From Bradyrhizobium sp. RD5-C2 (GTDB lineage Bacteria > Pseudomonadota > Alphaproteobacteria > Rhizobiales > Xanthobacteraceae): a DNA stretch of 64,000 bases. The stretch covers positions 62,001 through 126,000 of the forward strand of contig NZ_BOVL01000024.1 in the NCBI RefSeq assembly GCF_019972155.1, given 5' to 3'. Under the pieces are notes generated by a model, which worked only from the letters and a program-made list of their open reading frames with translations, did not search any database and was not told the DNA's origin. Each line of letters opens with the position of its first letter. Within the stretch, counting starts at the first letter, position 1. The translations under genes were made by a program, and so were the position numbers. Below, piece after piece: positions 23,518-31,887 of the stretch.

Positions 23518-24714
23518 ATGACCAACGCCACCCATCCGTTCGATGCGCTGATGGACATCACCGCTCGCCCCGAGGTCGTGTTCGTGCGCGGCGCAGGCTC
23601 GTATTTGTGGGACGCCGACCGCAACCGCTATCTCGATTTCGTGCAGGGTTGGGCCGTGAATCCGCTCGGCCACTCGCCGGTCATCGTTGCCGATGCGCTG
23701 GCCGCGCAGGCCAGGCGGCTATTGACGCCGAGCCCGGCATTCTACAACGAGCAGAGCCTGAAACTGGCGAAGATGCTGGTCGACAAGAGCTGCTTCGATC
23801 AGGTGTTCTTCGCCAATTCCGGCGCCGAGGCCAATGAGGGCGCGATCAAGCTCGCGCGCAAATTCGGCGCCAAGTACAAGGGTGGCGCGCACGAGATCAT
23901 CACCTTCGAAGGCGGCTTCCACGGGCGCACGCTCGCGACCATGTCGGCGTCGGGCAAGAAGGCGTTCGAGCCGCTGTTCGAGCCGAAGGTCTCGGGCTTC
24001 CGAAAGGCCAAGCTGAACGACATCGAGTCGGTGCGGCAACTGATCAATTCATCGACGGTCGCGGTGATGCTGGAGCCGATCCAGGGCGAAGCCGGCGTGT
24101 GGCCGGCGACCGACGCGTTCCTGCAAGAGCTGCGGGCGCTGACCCAGCAGCGCGGACTGCTGCTGATTGTCGACGAGATCCAGACCGGCATCGGCCGGAC
24201 CGGAAAGCTGTTCGGCTATGAGCACGCCGGAATCGCGCCCGACATCATGACGCTCGGCAAGGGCATCGGCGGCGGCGTGCCGCTCGCGGCGTTGCTTGCG
24301 ACCGAGCATGCCTCATGCTTCGATCATGGCGATCAGGGCGGCACCTTCAACGGCAACCCCCTGATGTGCGCCGCGGGGCTTGTCGTGCTCGACAAGATCA
24401 GCCAGCCCGATTTCCTGAAATCGGTCGTCGATGCCGGTCTGCTGCTCGAGCGCGAATTGCAGCGGCTGTCGGCGCGGCACGGGCTCGGCGAGATCAGAGG
24501 CCGCGGCCTCCTGCTCGCGCTCGATCTCAAGATGCCGATCGGCGCCGCCGTCGTCGCCGAGGCGTTCGCGGCCGGCATGCTGGTCAACTCGCCGCAGCCG
24601 GACACGCTGCGCTTCATGCCGGCGCTCGACGTCACGCGGGAGGAGATTTCCGCTGTCATCGATTGTCTGGAGGGAGTGCTGACGAAGGTCGGTGCGGCCA
24701 GACGGGTGGCGTAG
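23518..24714 (+). CDS. ArgD-like class III aminotransferase (acetylornithine/ornithine type)
   Basis: This 398-residue PLP enzyme belongs to subgroup III aminotransferases: FFANSGAEANEGAIKLAR, FHGRTLATMSASG, EPIQGEAGV, VDEIQTGIGRTGKLFGYEH (Asp219 contacts the pyridine nitrogen) and LGKGIGGGVPL (Schiff-base Lys248). Its length and motifs fit acetylornithine or succinyldiaminopimelate transaminase (ArgD) and related omega-aminotransferases. AGAGGAG precedes the ATG. The usual argF partner is not adjacent, so this may be a paralogue or an isolated argD. The Arg-rich leader upstream and the tRNA-Arg 34 bases downstream both point to arginine metabolism. Confidence 0.82.
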   Translation: MTNATHPFDALMDITARPEVVFVRGAGSYLWDADRNRYLDFVQGWAVNPLGHSPVIVADALAAQARRLLTPSPAFYNEQSLKLAKMLVDKSCFDQVFFANSGAEANEGAIKLARKFGAKYKGGAHEIITFEGGFHGRTLATMSASGKKAFEPLFEPKVSGFRKAKLNDIESVRQLINSSTVAVMLEPIQGEAGVWPATDAFLQELRALTQQRGLLLIVDEIQTGIGRTGKLFGYEHAGIAPDIMTLGKGIGGGVPLAALLATEHASCFDHGDQGGTFNGNPLMCAAGLVVLDKISQPDFLKSVVDAGLLLERELQRLSARHGLGEIRGRGLLLALDLKMPIGAAVVAEAFAAGMLVNSPQPDTLRFMPALDVTREEISAVIDCLEGVLTKVGAARRVA

Positions 24715-24748
24715 ACAGGCGATATCAGATCGCGGCCGATGATGGCAT

Positions 24749-24825
24749 GGTCCCGTAGCTCAATTGGACAGAGCACCGCGTTGCGGACGCGAAGGTTCGA
24801 GGTTCGAGTCCTCGCGGGACCACCA
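24749..24825 (+). tRNA. tRNA-Arg, anticodon GCG
   Basis: A full cloverleaf can be drawn: acceptor GGTCCCG / CGGGACC, D stem GCTC / GAGC, anticodon stem CCGCG / CGCGA (one C-A mismatch at the first pair), loop TTGCGGA, five-base variable loop, T stem CGAGG / CCTCG with TTCGAGT loop, discriminator A and encoded CCA. The anticodon GCG reads CGC and CGU. Most bacteria read these codons with an ACG (inosine) tRNA, so this isoacceptor is unusual. Confidence 0.9.
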
Positions 24826-24855
24826 TCTTGCCGGGTTGGCTCGTCCGGCAAAGTG

Positions 24856-24886
24856 CTTGCGACCGTAGCATCGCTACGGCCGCAAG
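24856..24886. terminator. Hairpin between tRNA-Arg and quinone oxidoreductase gene
   Basis: CTTGCG-A-CCGTAGC pairs with GCTACGG-C-CGCAAG around ATC, with one A/C mismatch. It overlaps the stop codon of the convergent gene. No clear T run follows on either strand, so it may be a processing or stability hairpin instead of a terminator. Confidence 0.45.
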
Positions 24887-25848
24887 ATCGCCGCACCCGT
24901 CGTAGCCCGGCTCTCCAGGTCGATATGCGCCTTGGCGACGTCCTTGAGCGCATAGGCGTGGTTGATCGGCACGTGCAGCTTGCCGTTGATCACGGCAGCG
25001 AACAGCGTGTCGGCGCCTTCGAGCAATTCCTTGCGGGTGCCGACATAGTCGTTGAGCTTCGGCCGCGTCGCGAACAGCGAACCGTGGTTGTTGAGCTCGG
25101 CGAGCGGGAACGGCGGCACTGGACCCGAGGCGTTGCCGAACGAGACGAACAGGCCGCGTGGCCGCAGGCACGACAGCGATCCCGGGAACGTGGTCTTGCC
25201 GACGCCGTCATAGACGACGTCGCAGAGCTCGCCGCGGCTGATCTGCTTGACGCGTTCGACGAAATTCTCCTCGTTGTAGAGGATGACGTGGTCGCAGCCA
25301 TTGGCGAGCGCGATATCGGCCTTCGCCTTCGAGCCGACGGTGCCGATGACATGCGCACCGAGCGCGTGGGCCCACTGGCAGGCCAGCAGTCCGATGCCGC
25401 CGGCCGCAGCATGGATCAGCACCCGATGGCCCTGCTCGACCTTGAAGGTCTTGTGCAGGAGGTACCAGACCGTGAGCCCCTTGAGCATCAGGACGGCGCC
25501 CTGCTCGTAAGTGATGTGGTCGGGCAGTTTGACGAGTTTGTCCGCCGGGATGACGCGCTCTGAGGCGTAACCGCCGAGGTTGTAGTAGTAGGCAACGCGA
25601 TCGCCGGGGTGGAAATTGGTCACCCCCGGACCAACCGCCACGACCTCGCCCGCGGCCTCGTTGCCGGCGATGAATGGCAGGCCGGGCGCCTTGTAGAGGC
25701 CGGTGCGGAAATAGACGTCGATGAAGTTCAGCCCGACCGCATGCTGGCGGATGCGGACCTCCCCGGTCCCCGGCGCCCCCACCTCGACATCCTCATAGGT
25801 CAGGACCTCGGGGCCCCCCACCTTGTGCACCCGCACAGCCTTGGTCAT
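24874..25848 (-). CDS. Quinone oxidoreductase (zinc-less MDR family)
   Basis: This 324-residue NADPH-dependent enzyme of the medium-chain dehydrogenase/reductase superfamily resembles E. coli QorA: LTYEDVEVGAPGTGEVRIRQ, GLNFIDVYFRTGLYK, PFIAGNEAAGEVVAVGPGV, and the nucleotide-binding IHAAAGGIGLLACQWAHALGA. It lacks the structural-zinc cysteine cluster of alcohol dehydrogenases. It would reduce quinones by one electron and limit oxidative damage. It is convergent with the tRNA-Arg gene. Confidence 0.9.
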   Translation of the reverse strand: MTKAVRVHKVGGPEVLTYEDVEVGAPGTGEVRIRQHAVGLNFIDVYFRTGLYKAPGLPFIAGNEAAGEVVAVGPGVTNFHPGDRVAYYYNLGGYASERVIPADKLVKLPDHITYEQGAVLMLKGLTVWYLLHKTFKVEQGHRVLIHAAAGGIGLLACQWAHALGAHVIGTVGSKAKADIALANGCDHVILYNEENFVERVKQISRGELCDVVYDGVGKTTFPGSLSCLRPRGLFVSFGNASGPVPPFPLAELNNHGSLFATRPKLNDYVGTRKELLEGADTLFAAVINGKLHVPINHAYALKDVAKAHIDLESRATTGAAILRP

Positions 25849-25935
25849 GTCGTCGCTCCCTCAGATCTCAGTGTCAGCCGAGCGAATGCCATCGGCACCG
25901 GCTTGTCAACCAACCGGCCGGAACCGGGGGCTACA

Positions 25936-25980
25936 GCATGATCCGGAAAAGTGCGAAGCGGTTTTCCGAAAAGATCATGC
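25936..25980. repeat. GATCCGGAAAA-type palindromic repeat, copy 2
   Basis: Outer arms GCATGATC (25936-25943) and GATCATGC (25973-25980) enclose CGGAAAA / TTTTCCG around GTGCGAAGCGG, the same core as the copy at 16250. It ends three bases before the terC stop codon and may help terminate that transcript. Confidence 0.85.
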
Positions 25981-25983
25981 CCC

Positions 25984-26709
25984 TTAGCACGCCGGCTTCC
26001 TCCGGTTGCGTTTGGCCAGCACGTTGAACATCTCGACCGCCGCCGAGAATGCGATGGCGAAATAGATGTAGCCGCGCGGGATGTGGAATTTGAATCCGTC
26101 GGCCACCAGCGCCACGCCGATCAGCACCAGGAACGCCAGCGCCAGCATCTTGGTGGTCGGATGCTCCGCGACAAACCGGGCCACCGGTCCCGACGAGACG
26201 TACATGATGATGCACGCGATCACGACCGCCGCGATCATGATCTCGATGTCCTGCGCCATGCCGATCGCGGTGATGATCGAATCCAGCGAGAACACCAGGT
26301 CGATGATGATGATCTGCACGATCACCCAGAAGAACGCGTTGGGGCTCGGCTTGTCATTCTCCTCGGCGTCACGCGCCTCGACCTCGGCGTGGATCTCGTG
26401 GGTCGCCTTCGCAATCAGGAACAGGCCGCCGCCGATCAGGATGATATCGCGCCACGACAGCGCGACGCTCTCGATGGTGATCACCGGCTGCGTCAGCCCG
26501 ATCAGCCAGACCAGGACGCTGAGCAGGATGATGCGGAACACCAGCGCCAGCAGCAGGCCGATCTGCCGCGCGCGGTTGGCCTGCGGTTGCGGAATCCGCG
26601 AGACCAGCACCGACAGGAAGATGACGTTGTCGATACCGAGCACGATCTCGAGCGCAGTCAGGGTCAGCAGCGCCGCCCAGGCTTCCGGGCTGGTGATCAA
26701 TTGCATCAT
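25984..26709 (-). CDS. TerC family integral membrane protein
   Basis: This 241-residue protein has about seven membrane spans and the TerC signatures EIVLGIDNVIFLSVLVSRIP and IIIIDLVFSLDSIITAIGM, whose acidic residues in the membrane suggest metal binding. TerC proteins include tellurium-resistance and manganese-export (Alx/MntY) members. The ATG at 26709 overlaps the TGA of pcs by four bases, so the two are translated together; a second ATG immediately follows. The ion is unknown. Confidence 0.88.
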   Translation of the reverse strand: MMQLITSPEAWAALLTLTALEIVLGIDNVIFLSVLVSRIPQPQANRARQIGLLLALVFRIILLSVLVWLIGLTQPVITIESVALSWRDIILIGGGLFLIAKATHEIHAEVEARDAEENDKPSPNAFFWVIVQIIIIDLVFSLDSIITAIGMAQDIEIMIAAVVIACIIMYVSSGPVARFVAEHPTTKMLALAFLVLIGVALVADGFKFHIPRGYIYFAIAFSAAVEMFNVLAKRNRRKPAC

Positions 26710-27434
26710 GCTCTGAAGGCTTTCATCCGGCGGATCAGGGTGTCGCTGCCGACGATGTAGACGGCGATGGCGCAGAGGCCGAAGGTGATCGGGGCTCCGA
26801 CCACGAAATCGTTGGCGAGCGTGTACATGCCGAGCAGCGCCCAGGCGCCGAGCAGCCACAGCGTCAGCCAGCGCAGCCGCACCACCCGGAACGGGTGCAG
26901 CACATGGAACGGCGCAAAGGTCAGCACGATCAGGAGCGCGACCACGATCGTCGACAACACCGGCGGCAAATGCAGCAGGAACAGATAGAACGCCGCCGCA
27001 TTCCACAACGCCGGGAAGCCGCGGAAATGGTTGTCGTCGGCCTTCATGCGGCGGTCGGCGAAATACAGCGCGCTGGACACCACGATGCCGATGCCAAGGA
27101 TCGGCGCAGCCAGCGGCAGCAGCATGCCACTCGCGGTGATCGCATAGGCCGGCACGAACACATAGGTGACGAAATCGACCACCAGGTCGAGCACCTCGCC
27201 CGACCAGTTCGGCTGCAGCCGCACCACGTCGAGCCGGCGCGCCAGCGGGCCGTCGATCCCGTCGATGATCAGCGCCACCCCGAGCCAGGCGAACATGTTG
27301 GCCCAGTGTTCGCGCACCGCCTCCAGCATCGCCAGCAGCGCGACACCGGCGCCGAGCGCCGTGAAGATATGAACGGAGAATGCGGCGGTCCGCATCCGTT
27401 CTGGCAACGCATCCGGCTGGCTCGAGTGCTCCAT
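26706..27434 (-). CDS. pcs: Phosphatidylcholine synthase Pcs
   Basis: This 242-residue membrane protein makes phosphatidylcholine directly from CDP-diacylglycerol and choline. The CDP-alcohol phosphotransferase motif is complete: Asp58, then Asp61-Gly-x2-Ala65-Arg66, Gly79, Asp83 and Asp87 (IIDGIDGPLARR and NWSGEVLDLVVDFVTYVFVPA). This spacing and VSSALYFADRRMKADDNHF match rhizobial Pcs. It has about eight membrane segments. The start at 27434 (MEHSSQPDAL) has a weak ribosome binding site; in-frame ATGs further upstream are possible. The pathway matters for plant-associated rhizobia, which need membrane phosphatidylcholine. Confidence 0.88.
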   Translation of the reverse strand: MEHSSQPDALPERMRTAAFSVHIFTALGAGVALLAMLEAVREHWANMFAWLGVALIIDGIDGPLARRLDVVRLQPNWSGEVLDLVVDFVTYVFVPAYAITASGMLLPLAAPILGIGIVVSSALYFADRRMKADDNHFRGFPALWNAAAFYLFLLHLPPVLSTIVVALLIVLTFAPFHVLHPFRVVRLRWLTLWLLGAWALLGMYTLANDFVVGAPITFGLCAIAVYIVGSDTLIRRMKAFRA

Positions 27435-27566
27435 CGGCCGAGTGCTATCAGGAATCGGCCCCCTTTGCATATGCAGTCTTGCGGCGTTCCGCCGCGCAAA
27501 CCATTGGAAGGATTCAGTGGTTACCGACGGCTTGAAAATCGGGCCAAGCATGTCAAATGTCCTGAT

Positions 27567-28751
27567 ATGTCCGACAGCTCGCAGGATTATGACGTTATCG
27601 TAATAGGCGGCGGCCCGGCCGGATTGACGGCTGCGATTGCCCTCGCCGACGCCGGCGCGCGCACCGCGCTGTTGGCGCGCCGCGCCCCCTATGCCGACAA
27701 CCGGACCACCGCGCTGCTCGGCGCCTCGACCGAGATCCTGGAGCGGCTCGACGTCTGGCGGCGCTGCAGCGACAAGGCTGCCGCGCTCAAGACCATGCGC
27801 CTCGTCGACGACACCGGCCGCCTGATCCGCGCGCCGGAGGTGCGGTTCTCCTCCGAGGAGATCGGCCGCGAGCAGTTCGGCTTCAACATCGACAATCGCT
27901 CGCTGGTCGCAGCGCTCGAGGAGCGCGCCGGCGAGATGGCCGCATTGACGCGGTTCGACGACGAGGCCGCCTCGGTTCAACCGGATGATGCCGCGGTCAC
28001 CGTGGTGACGCGACAGGGCCAGACGTTATCGGCCCGACTCGTGGTCGGCGCCGACGGACGCAACTCGCTCTCGCGCGAGGCCGCCGGCATCGAGGTGGTC
28101 AGCCGCGAGCTTGGCCAGTCCGCCCTCACCTTCAACATCACCCACAGCCGGCCGCATAACAACATCTCGACCGAGTTTCACACCGAGCATGGCCCCTGCG
28201 TGTTCGTGCCGCTCAGCGGCAACCGCAGCAGCGTGGTCTGGGTCTCGGCGCCCAAGGAGGCCGAACGGCTGAAGGCGCTTGGCGATGGCGAATTATCCGA
28301 TTCGGCCGAGCGGCAGTCGCATTCGATTCTCGGCCGCGTCGAGGTCCAGGGCGGCCGTCACGTGTTTCCGCTCGCCATCGAGCGGCCCCGGCAATTCGCC
28401 AAGGACCGGATCGCGCTGGTCGGCGAATCCGCCCATGTGCTGCCGCCGATCGGCGCGCAGGGGCTCAACATGGGGCTGCGCGATGCCGCCGATATCGCCG
28501 AGATCACGGGCCAGGCGATCGGCCGCGGCGAGGATCCCGGCGCGCCGAATGTGCTGTCGCGCTACCAGGCGGCGCGGCGTCCTGATGTCGCCAGCCGGAC
28601 CTGGGCGATCGACATCGCCAACCGGTCGCTGCTCAGCGATTTCCTGGGCGTCCAGACGGCGCGGGCCGCCGGCCTGCATCTGCTCGGCGCCTTCGGCCCG
28701 CTGCGGCGGCTCGCGATGCGCGAGGGTCTCGCGCCGTCATGGCGGCGGTAG
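27567..28751 (+). CDS. UbiH/UbiF/COQ6-family FAD-dependent hydroxylase
   Basis: This 394-residue flavoprotein has the three class A monooxygenase motifs: N-terminal VIVIGGGPAGLTAAIALADAG (FAD ADP moiety), VVGADGRNSLSREAAG (DG motif), and IALVGESAHVLPPIGAQGLNMGLRDA (FAD ribityl binding). The last motif is typical of ubiquinone ring hydroxylases. The true start is the ATG at 27567; the same frame is open far upstream, but that part is antisense to pcs. Which ring position is hydroxylated cannot be read. The gene is divergent from pcs. Confidence 0.88.
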   Translation: MSDSSQDYDVIVIGGGPAGLTAAIALADAGARTALLARRAPYADNRTTALLGASTEILERLDVWRRCSDKAAALKTMRLVDDTGRLIRAPEVRFSSEEIGREQFGFNIDNRSLVAALEERAGEMAALTRFDDEAASVQPDDAAVTVVTRQGQTLSARLVVGADGRNSLSREAAGIEVVSRELGQSALTFNITHSRPHNNISTEFHTEHGPCVFVPLSGNRSSVVWVSAPKEAERLKALGDGELSDSAERQSHSILGRVEVQGGRHVFPLAIERPRQFAKDRIALVGESAHVLPPIGAQGLNMGLRDAADIAEITGQAIGRGEDPGAPNVLSRYQAARRPDVASRTWAIDIANRSLLSDFLGVQTARAAGLHLLGAFGPLRRLAMREGLAPSWRR

Positions 28752-28763
28752 CCCCTACTCGTC

Positions 28764-29717
28764 TTAGGGAAACACCAGCCGTCCGCTCTGGATGAACCAC
28801 ATCACGCTGGTCAGCGTGACCACCGAGGCGAAAGTGCCGATCAGCACCGCGACCGATGCCGGCTCGATCCAGGTGTCGTTCTGGCGCGCGATCACGAACA
28901 CGTTGAGCGCCGGCGGCAGCGAGGCCATCAGCACCGCGGTCGCAGCCCAGGGCTGCGCGAACGGACCGAACAGCAGCATCAGTCCGAATGCCAGCAGCGG
29001 ATGGATCAGAAGCTTGATCGCGACCACGCCCGGCACCTCCCACGGCACCCGCTCGAACGGCCGCAGCGCCACGGTGATGCCGAGCACGAACAGCGCCGTC
29101 GGTGCGGCGGCGTTCTCGAGGAACTGGATGGTGCGGTCCAGCGCGACCGGGATCGGGATGTGAAACGCGGCCACCAGCGCGCCGAACACCGCCGACATGA
29201 TCAACGGGTTCTGCACGATCTGCCGCAGCACCACGCCGAACGCGTGCAGCAGCGAGGGATGGTCGCGGTCGGTGAGCTCGATCAGGAGCGGCACGATCGA
29301 GAACAGGAAGATGCTGTCGCAGCAGAAGATCAGCGCAGTCGGCGCTGCCGCCTTGGCGCCGAGCACGGCAAGCGCCAGCCCAGGCCCCATATAGCCGATA
29401 TTGCCGTAGGCTCCCGACAGGCCCGCAAGCGTCGCCTCGCGCAGCGACAGCCCGCCCATCAGTTTGCCTGCGATCATCGCCAGGAAGAACGCGATCACGG
29501 TTCCGAGCGTGGTGGCGATCAGGAATGGCGGGTTGTTCAGCTCGGCGAACGGCGTCTTCGACATGATCCCGAACAGCAGCGCCGGCAACGAAACGTAAAG
29601 CAGGAAGAAATTCATCCAGGCGAGCCCGCTCTCGGGCAAACCCTTGGCTTTTCCGCACGCGTAGCCGATGAAGATCAAGCCGAAATACGGCAACGCCAGA
29701 TTGAGGATATCGATCAT
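28764..29717 (-). CDS. AEC family transporter (auxin efflux carrier type)
   Basis: This 317-residue inner-membrane protein has ten hydrophobic segments in two halves, as in AEC/bile-acid-sodium-symporter-fold carriers. FGLIFIGYACGKAKG near the start, LSGAYGNIGYMGPGLA and the C-terminal LPPALNVFVIARQND are typical. Bacterial AEC members export or import malonate, malate and similar acids; some are of unknown substrate. It is convergent with the UbiH-type gene. Confidence 0.85.
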   Translation of the reverse strand: MIDILNLALPYFGLIFIGYACGKAKGLPESGLAWMNFFLLYVSLPALLFGIMSKTPFAELNNPPFLIATTLGTVIAFFLAMIAGKLMGGLSLREATLAGLSGAYGNIGYMGPGLALAVLGAKAAAPTALIFCCDSIFLFSIVPLLIELTDRDHPSLLHAFGVVLRQIVQNPLIMSAVFGALVAAFHIPIPVALDRTIQFLENAAAPTALFVLGITVALRPFERVPWEVPGVVAIKLLIHPLLAFGLMLLFGPFAQPWAATAVLMASLPPALNVFVIARQNDTWIEPASVAVLIGTFASVVTLTSVMWFIQSGRLVFP

Positions 29718-29838
29718 TCTGAAAGTAGTTTCTCGGCCGGATTTCGGGTCGTTTTAGTGCCGCTAGAATCGGTAAGCCGGGGGTTAATTCGAGGCTTAGC
29801 CCCTAGCATCGGCCACAATGTTGGTCTATCGACGAACC

Positions 29839-30171
29839 ATGATCAAAGCGCGCACCGCCAAGTTTCAGATCGGGCAGATCGTCCGTCACCGGGTGTTCTC
29901 CTTCCGGGGCGTGATTTTTGATATCGACCCGGAGTTCAACAACACCGAGGAATGGTGGCTGTCGATCCCCGAGGACATGCGGCCGCACAAGGACCAACCG
30001 TTCTATCACCTGCTCGCGGAGAACTCGGAGACCGAGTACGTCGCCTATGTGTCCGAGCAGAACCTGCTGCCCGACGATTCCGGCGAACCGATCCGACACT
30101 CGCAGGTGGCTGAGATCTTCGTGAAGGACAAATCGGGCGGCTATCGTCCGCGCAACCCGTCGCTGAACTGA
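29839..30171 (+). CDS. hspQ: Heat shock protein HspQ
   Basis: The protein is 110 residues from the ATG at 29839 (MIKARTAKFQIGQIVRH), the usual start of rhizobial HspQ; an ATG at 29818 would add seven residues. It shows HRVFSFRGVIFDIDPEFNNTEEWW, QPFYHLLAENSETEYVAYVSEQNL and GEPIRHSQV, covering the whole HspQ/YccV-like fold. In enterobacteria HspQ is heat-induced and modulates Lon protease specificity. No heat-shock promoter could be identified confidently. Confidence 0.9.
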   Translation: MIKARTAKFQIGQIVRHRVFSFRGVIFDIDPEFNNTEEWWLSIPEDMRPHKDQPFYHLLAENSETEYVAYVSEQNLLPDDSGEPIRHSQVAEIFVKDKSGGYRPRNPSLN

Positions 30172-30221
30172 CGCGCGGCGCCCGTCCGGCGACGGACGCG
30201 ACGGCGCGGCTTCCGAACTGC

Positions 30222-31496
30222 TCATACCCCCTCACGCGCGGCCAGCGCCGCCGCGATTGCCCACACCGCAAAACCCGCCAGGGCCAGTCCAGCACCGACG
30301 AGACCGGTCGAGGTCCAGCCGTAGCCGGCTGCGACGGCCATTCCGCCGAGCCACGGCCCCAGCGCATTGGCGACGTTGAAGGCGGAATGGTTGAGCGCCG
30401 CGGCGAGGCTCTGCGCCTCGCCTGCGACATCCATCAGCCGGGTCTGCAACACGGTGGCGAGCGCGCCGCCCAGGCCGATCAGGAACACGTCGGCGCTCAG
30501 CGTCGAGAAGTTCGCCGCCGCCAGCGGATACAGCGCCAGCGTCGCGGCCGACCACAGCAAGAGCCCGCCCGCGGTTGCCATCAGCGCGCGGTCGGCAAAG
30601 CGCGGCACGATGATGTTGCCGGCGGTGAGGCCGGCGCCGAACACGCATAGCGTGACGGGCACCAGCGCGGGCGAGGTGTGCGTCACCGCCAGCATGGTCG
30701 ACGCTAGGTAAGTGTAGACCGAGAACAGTCCGCCGAAACCGATGGCGCCGATCGCAAGCGTCAGCCAGACATGCTTGCGCCCGAGCGCCGAGAGCTCACG
30801 CAACGGGCTCGCCTTGCTGTCGGCAACGTCGCGCGGCGCGAAGATCAGAACCAGGATGGACGTCAGCAGTGCGAGGCCGGCAACGATCGCGAACGCCCAA
30901 CGCCAGCCGATCGCCTGGCCCACGCCATTGGCGAGCGGCACGCCGATCGTCGTCGCAATGGTGAGGCCGAGCAGCACGCGTCCGACGGCCGCCGTACGCT
31001 TGTCGATCGGGACCAGCGAGGCCGCGACCAGCATGGCTATGCCGAAATAGGCGCCGTGCGGCAGCCCGGCGAGGAAGCGCAGCAGCAGCATGGTGTGATA
31101 ATCCGGCGCGAGCCCGGAGAGCCCGTTCATCAGCGCAAAGAAGCCCATCAGCGCGATCAGCAGCGTCCGCCGCGTCATGCGCGCCGACAGCACGGCGATG
31201 ACAGGCGCGCCCACCACGACGCCGAGCGCGTAGGCGCTGATCGCGTGGCCGGCCTGGGGCTCGCTGATGTGCAGGTCATGGGCGAAGAACGGCAGCAGGC
31301 TCATGGTGGCGAATTCGGCGATGCCGATCGCGAAGCCGCCCATCGCCAGCGCAAGATGAACGATGCCCGGATGAAAGCTCCCGGGGGCGTTGTCCTGGTT
31401 GAGACGCCCGCCGGCATCGACCGAAGCACGGCCGGTCGGCTGCTCCGAAGGCCGGGAAACCGGTTCCCGCCGCTGCGTGCTGACTCGCTGGGACAT
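30222..31496 (-). CDS. MFS transporter (DHA1 drug/sugar efflux type)
   Basis: This 424-residue protein has twelve hydrophobic segments after a polar 40-residue N-terminus. The motif A region appears as GAPVIAVLSARMTRRTLLIALM, and GRVLLGLTIATTIGVPLANGVGQ lies in helix 5 as in AraJ/YdhP/Bcr-type exporters. The protein probably exports a small molecule or drug by proton antiport. The long N-terminus suggests a later start could be right, but no better ribosome binding site was seen. Confidence 0.86.
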   Translation of the reverse strand: MSQRVSTQRREPVSRPSEQPTGRASVDAGGRLNQDNAPGSFHPGIVHLALAMGGFAIGIAEFATMSLLPFFAHDLHISEPQAGHAISAYALGVVVGAPVIAVLSARMTRRTLLIALMGFFALMNGLSGLAPDYHTMLLLRFLAGLPHGAYFGIAMLVAASLVPIDKRTAAVGRVLLGLTIATTIGVPLANGVGQAIGWRWAFAIVAGLALLTSILVLIFAPRDVADSKASPLRELSALGRKHVWLTLAIGAIGFGGLFSVYTYLASTMLAVTHTSPALVPVTLCVFGAGLTAGNIIVPRFADRALMATAGGLLLWSAATLALYPLAAANFSTLSADVFLIGLGGALATVLQTRLMDVAGEAQSLAAALNHSAFNVANALGPWLGGMAVAAGYGWTSTGLVGAGLALAGFAVWAIAAALAAREGV

Positions 31497-31817
31497 TGGG
31501 GACTTTCATGATTGCGAACGACGGACGGACTTGCGGCCCAGGCAAAGTCCAGTCGCATCGCGCCATCACGCTTCCACACAGTGGCCGGGGTTCGCAGCGA
31601 ACCACGCGCGCATTTGCGCATCGAAGGCGCGTGTTGCGCGCTTTCGTCCGGCCTCCCGTGACAGATTTATGATTGTGCTTCGACGCCGGACTTGTCCGGA
31701 CAAGGCAACGACGATGCGGCTTGGCGCGATCGATTTGCCTTGAGCGACCATCGCACACGACCTGTGCGATCACCAGCGCGGCAGGCTGCCATCAGCCAGT
31801 CTGTTTCGCATGACAAA
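31497..31817. other. Intergenic region upstream of the MFS gene
   Basis: These 321 bases lie between the start of the MFS gene and the terminator of the IalB-type gene. Several short open frames exist on both strands but none has a ribosome binding site or recognisable sequence. The MFS promoter should be here. Confidence 0.4.
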
Positions 31818-31843
31818 AAAAGGCGCCCTTACGGGCGCCTTTT
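31818..31843. terminator. Intrinsic terminator of the IalB-family gene
   Basis: A perfect 11-bp stem AAAAGGCGCCC / GGGCGCCTTTT has a 4-base loop and T/A tracts on both sides. It lies 45 bases beyond the stop of the minus-strand gene at 31888. Confidence 0.92.
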
Positions 31844-31887
31844 GCTTGCGACGAACTCGCGACTTCTTGAACGCGCGATCGACGTTG

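Noticed and set aside
26895..27566. A 224-residue N-terminal extension of the UbiH-type hydroxylase
   Set aside because: The extension is antisense to pcs and has no FAD-fold character. The GxGxxG motif sits at the expected distance from the ATG at 27567.
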